Shown here: positions 63,303 through 64,000 of the stretch, piece by piece
How positions within the stretch are numbered: position 1 is the stretch's first letter
Layout: each line of letters starts with the position of its first letter
NCBI RefSeq assembly: GCF_017114865.1
Contig: NZ_JADEYH010000004.1
Location: forward strand, 186,001-250,000
Reading direction: 5' to 3'
Length of the DNA: 64,000 nucleotides
Source of the DNA: Streptomyces verrucosisporus
GTDB lineage: Bacteria; Actinomycetota; Actinomycetes; Streptomycetales; Streptomycetaceae
The notes under the pieces: generated by a model
The model's database searches: none
Told to the model about the DNA's origin: nothing
Seen by the model: only the letters and a program-made list of their open reading frames with translations
Position numbers and translations under genes: made by a program

Positions 63303-63758
63303 GTGTCGTTCGACGATGAGTGGAAACAGCTGGTGGAGGCCGCCGCCGAGCGGAAGGCCACACAGATGCGCCTGAACCGGCTCGACGGCGGCGGAGGCGG
63401 GGGCGTCTCGACGTCCTCCGGTGAACTGGAGGTCTCGCAGAAGGACCTGGCCGCCGTCGGGGACGCGGCGTTCGAGCTCCACGGGCGGCTGCGCAAGGAC
63501 GGTGACCTAGCCCGGGAGAGCAGCAACAGCGCAGCCGCGGGCCTGAGGGGCGACTTCGAGATCGGCGGCGCCCTGGACCACGTCGCGACCCGGTGGCAGG
63601 AGCAGCTGCGCACCCTCACCGACGCCTGCGCCCACATCTCCAACCACATGGAGTACAGCAACAAAGCCCACGCCAACGACGAGCAGCACATCAGCTCGCT
63701 GTTCAACAGCGTCTCCGCGCTCGACGAGGGCTTCGACGAGAGGACCCGGCTCCAGTGA
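63303..63758 (+). CDS. ESX/WXG100-like small helical protein
   Basis: A 151-residue helical protein (GTG start) with a Gly linker near residue 30 (GGGGGGVS). The rest forms a two-helix hairpin: LEVSQKDLAAVGDAAFELHGRLRKDG and GGALDHVATRWQEQLRTLTDACAHISNHMEYSNKAHANDE, with a W at the turn as in WXG100 proteins, though the exact W-x-G is replaced by RWQEQ. Such proteins precede type VII-secreted polymorphic toxins in streptomycetes and act as partner or chaperone. Its stop overlaps the next start (GTGA). Confidence 0.72.
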   Translation: MSFDDEWKQLVEAAAERKATQMRLNRLDGGGGGGVSTSSGELEVSQKDLAAVGDAAFELHGRLRKDGDLARESSNSAAAGLRGDFEIGGALDHVATRWQEQLRTLTDACAHISNHMEYSNKAHANDEQHISSLFNSVSALDEGFDERTRLQ

Positions 63759-64000
63759 AGCTCGACGCCCTCCGCCACGCCGACTTCTCCAAGCTGAACA
63801 AGGCCGTCTCCGACTGGTCGGAGATGGTCGGGAAGCTCAGCACCCTGAAGGACGATGCCCGCTCCCAGCTCAAGGGCAAGGCCGACAAGGCCGACTGGAC
63901 CGGCATGAACGCCGCCGTCACCCGGGAGTTCGTGGCCAAGACCACCGGCGAGTTCGCCGACGCCCACACCCAGGCGTCCTCCATCCACAACATCCTCAAG
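63755..64000 (+). CDS. N-terminus of a probable type VII-secreted large protein (cut by window edge)
   Basis: 82 codons are present: MKLDALRHADFSKLNKAVSDWSEMVGKL, then KADWTGMNAAVTREFVAKTTGEFADAHTQASSIHNILK. W-T-G in ADWTGMNA is the WXG motif, and the helical hairpin is that of EspA/LXG-like N-terminal domains of polymorphic toxins. The coupled start (four-base overlap with the previous gene) supports joint secretion. The toxin or enzyme domain, if any, lies beyond the window. Confidence 0.75.
   Translation, partial: MKLDALRHADFSKLNKAVSDWSEMVGKLSTLKDDARSQLKGKADKADWTGMNAAVTREFVAKTTGEFADAHTQASSIHNILK

Overview
The window is a roughly 72% GC actinobacterial chromosome segment, almost certainly Streptomyces. 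The evidence is extreme third-position GC, many GTG starts, GGAGG-type ribosome binding sites, DUF6230/DUF6114, YcxB-like and golvesin-domain secreted proteins, a RibM-containing riboflavin operon and a paired ESX-like toxin locus. I saw no tRNA, rRNA or CRISPR array.

Region 1 (1-18.5 kb) looks like a dormancy/redox-stress island of the DosR (Mycobacterium) or Osd (Streptomyces) type. It holds the start of a pyruvate phosphate dikinase, a two-domain universal stress protein, a CBS-BON protein, a flavodoxin, an OsmC protein, two Acg-like nitroreductases, a DevS/DosS-like GAF histidine kinase, two TrkA-type NAD-binding proteins, small DUF1540, DUF1918 and DUF1876 proteins, an APH-like/P-loop kinase fusion and nicotinate phosphoribosyltransferase. 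Two promoter regions carry clustered dyads of the form GGGRCCGNNCGGNCC. The island is eroding: a GNAT/CoA-ligase gene has a frameshift and an internal deletion, and a P-type ATPase has lost its C-terminal half. An apparently intact IS605-type element (tnpA, tnpB, terminal hairpins) is inserted in it.

Region 2 (18.5-23.4 kb) has an overlapping three-gene envelope operon (DUF6230, DUF6114, secreted protein) behind a recognisable promoter and dyad operator, then small membrane and unknown proteins. Region 3 (23.8-28.6 kb) has two large convergent genes that look like phage defence: a RelE-fold/UvrD helicase fusion and a GmrSD-type (DUF262-DUF1524) nuclease with an alkyltransferase-like domain.

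Region 4 (29-34.5 kb) has a secreted alpha/beta hydrolase overlapping a membrane acyltransferase, then a fatty-acid desaturase followed by a translationally coupled DesK/DesR-like two-component pair. Region 5 (34.8-43 kb) looks acquired: a reverse-strand cassette of three exported proteins ending in a 1469-residue golvesin/lytic-transglycosylase-like protein, an AT-rich upstream region, a broken IS5-type element and the tail of a tyrosine recombinase.

Region 6 (43-54.4 kb) holds a Tat-exported C39-like peptidase, a small P-loop kinase, an EccA/CbbX-like AAA protein and a long reverse-strand run, FMN riboswitch-ribD-ribE-ribM-ribBA-ribH-hisE-hisG-PH protein. Region 7 (54.4-64 kb) holds a ROK regulator divergent from an MFS exporter across a perfect operator palindrome, a uracil/xanthine permease, a DUF5995 protein, a lysine-degradation set (lysine 2-monooxygenase, 5-aminopentanamidase, Lrp regulator), and an ESX-like protein overlapping a large gene that runs off the window.
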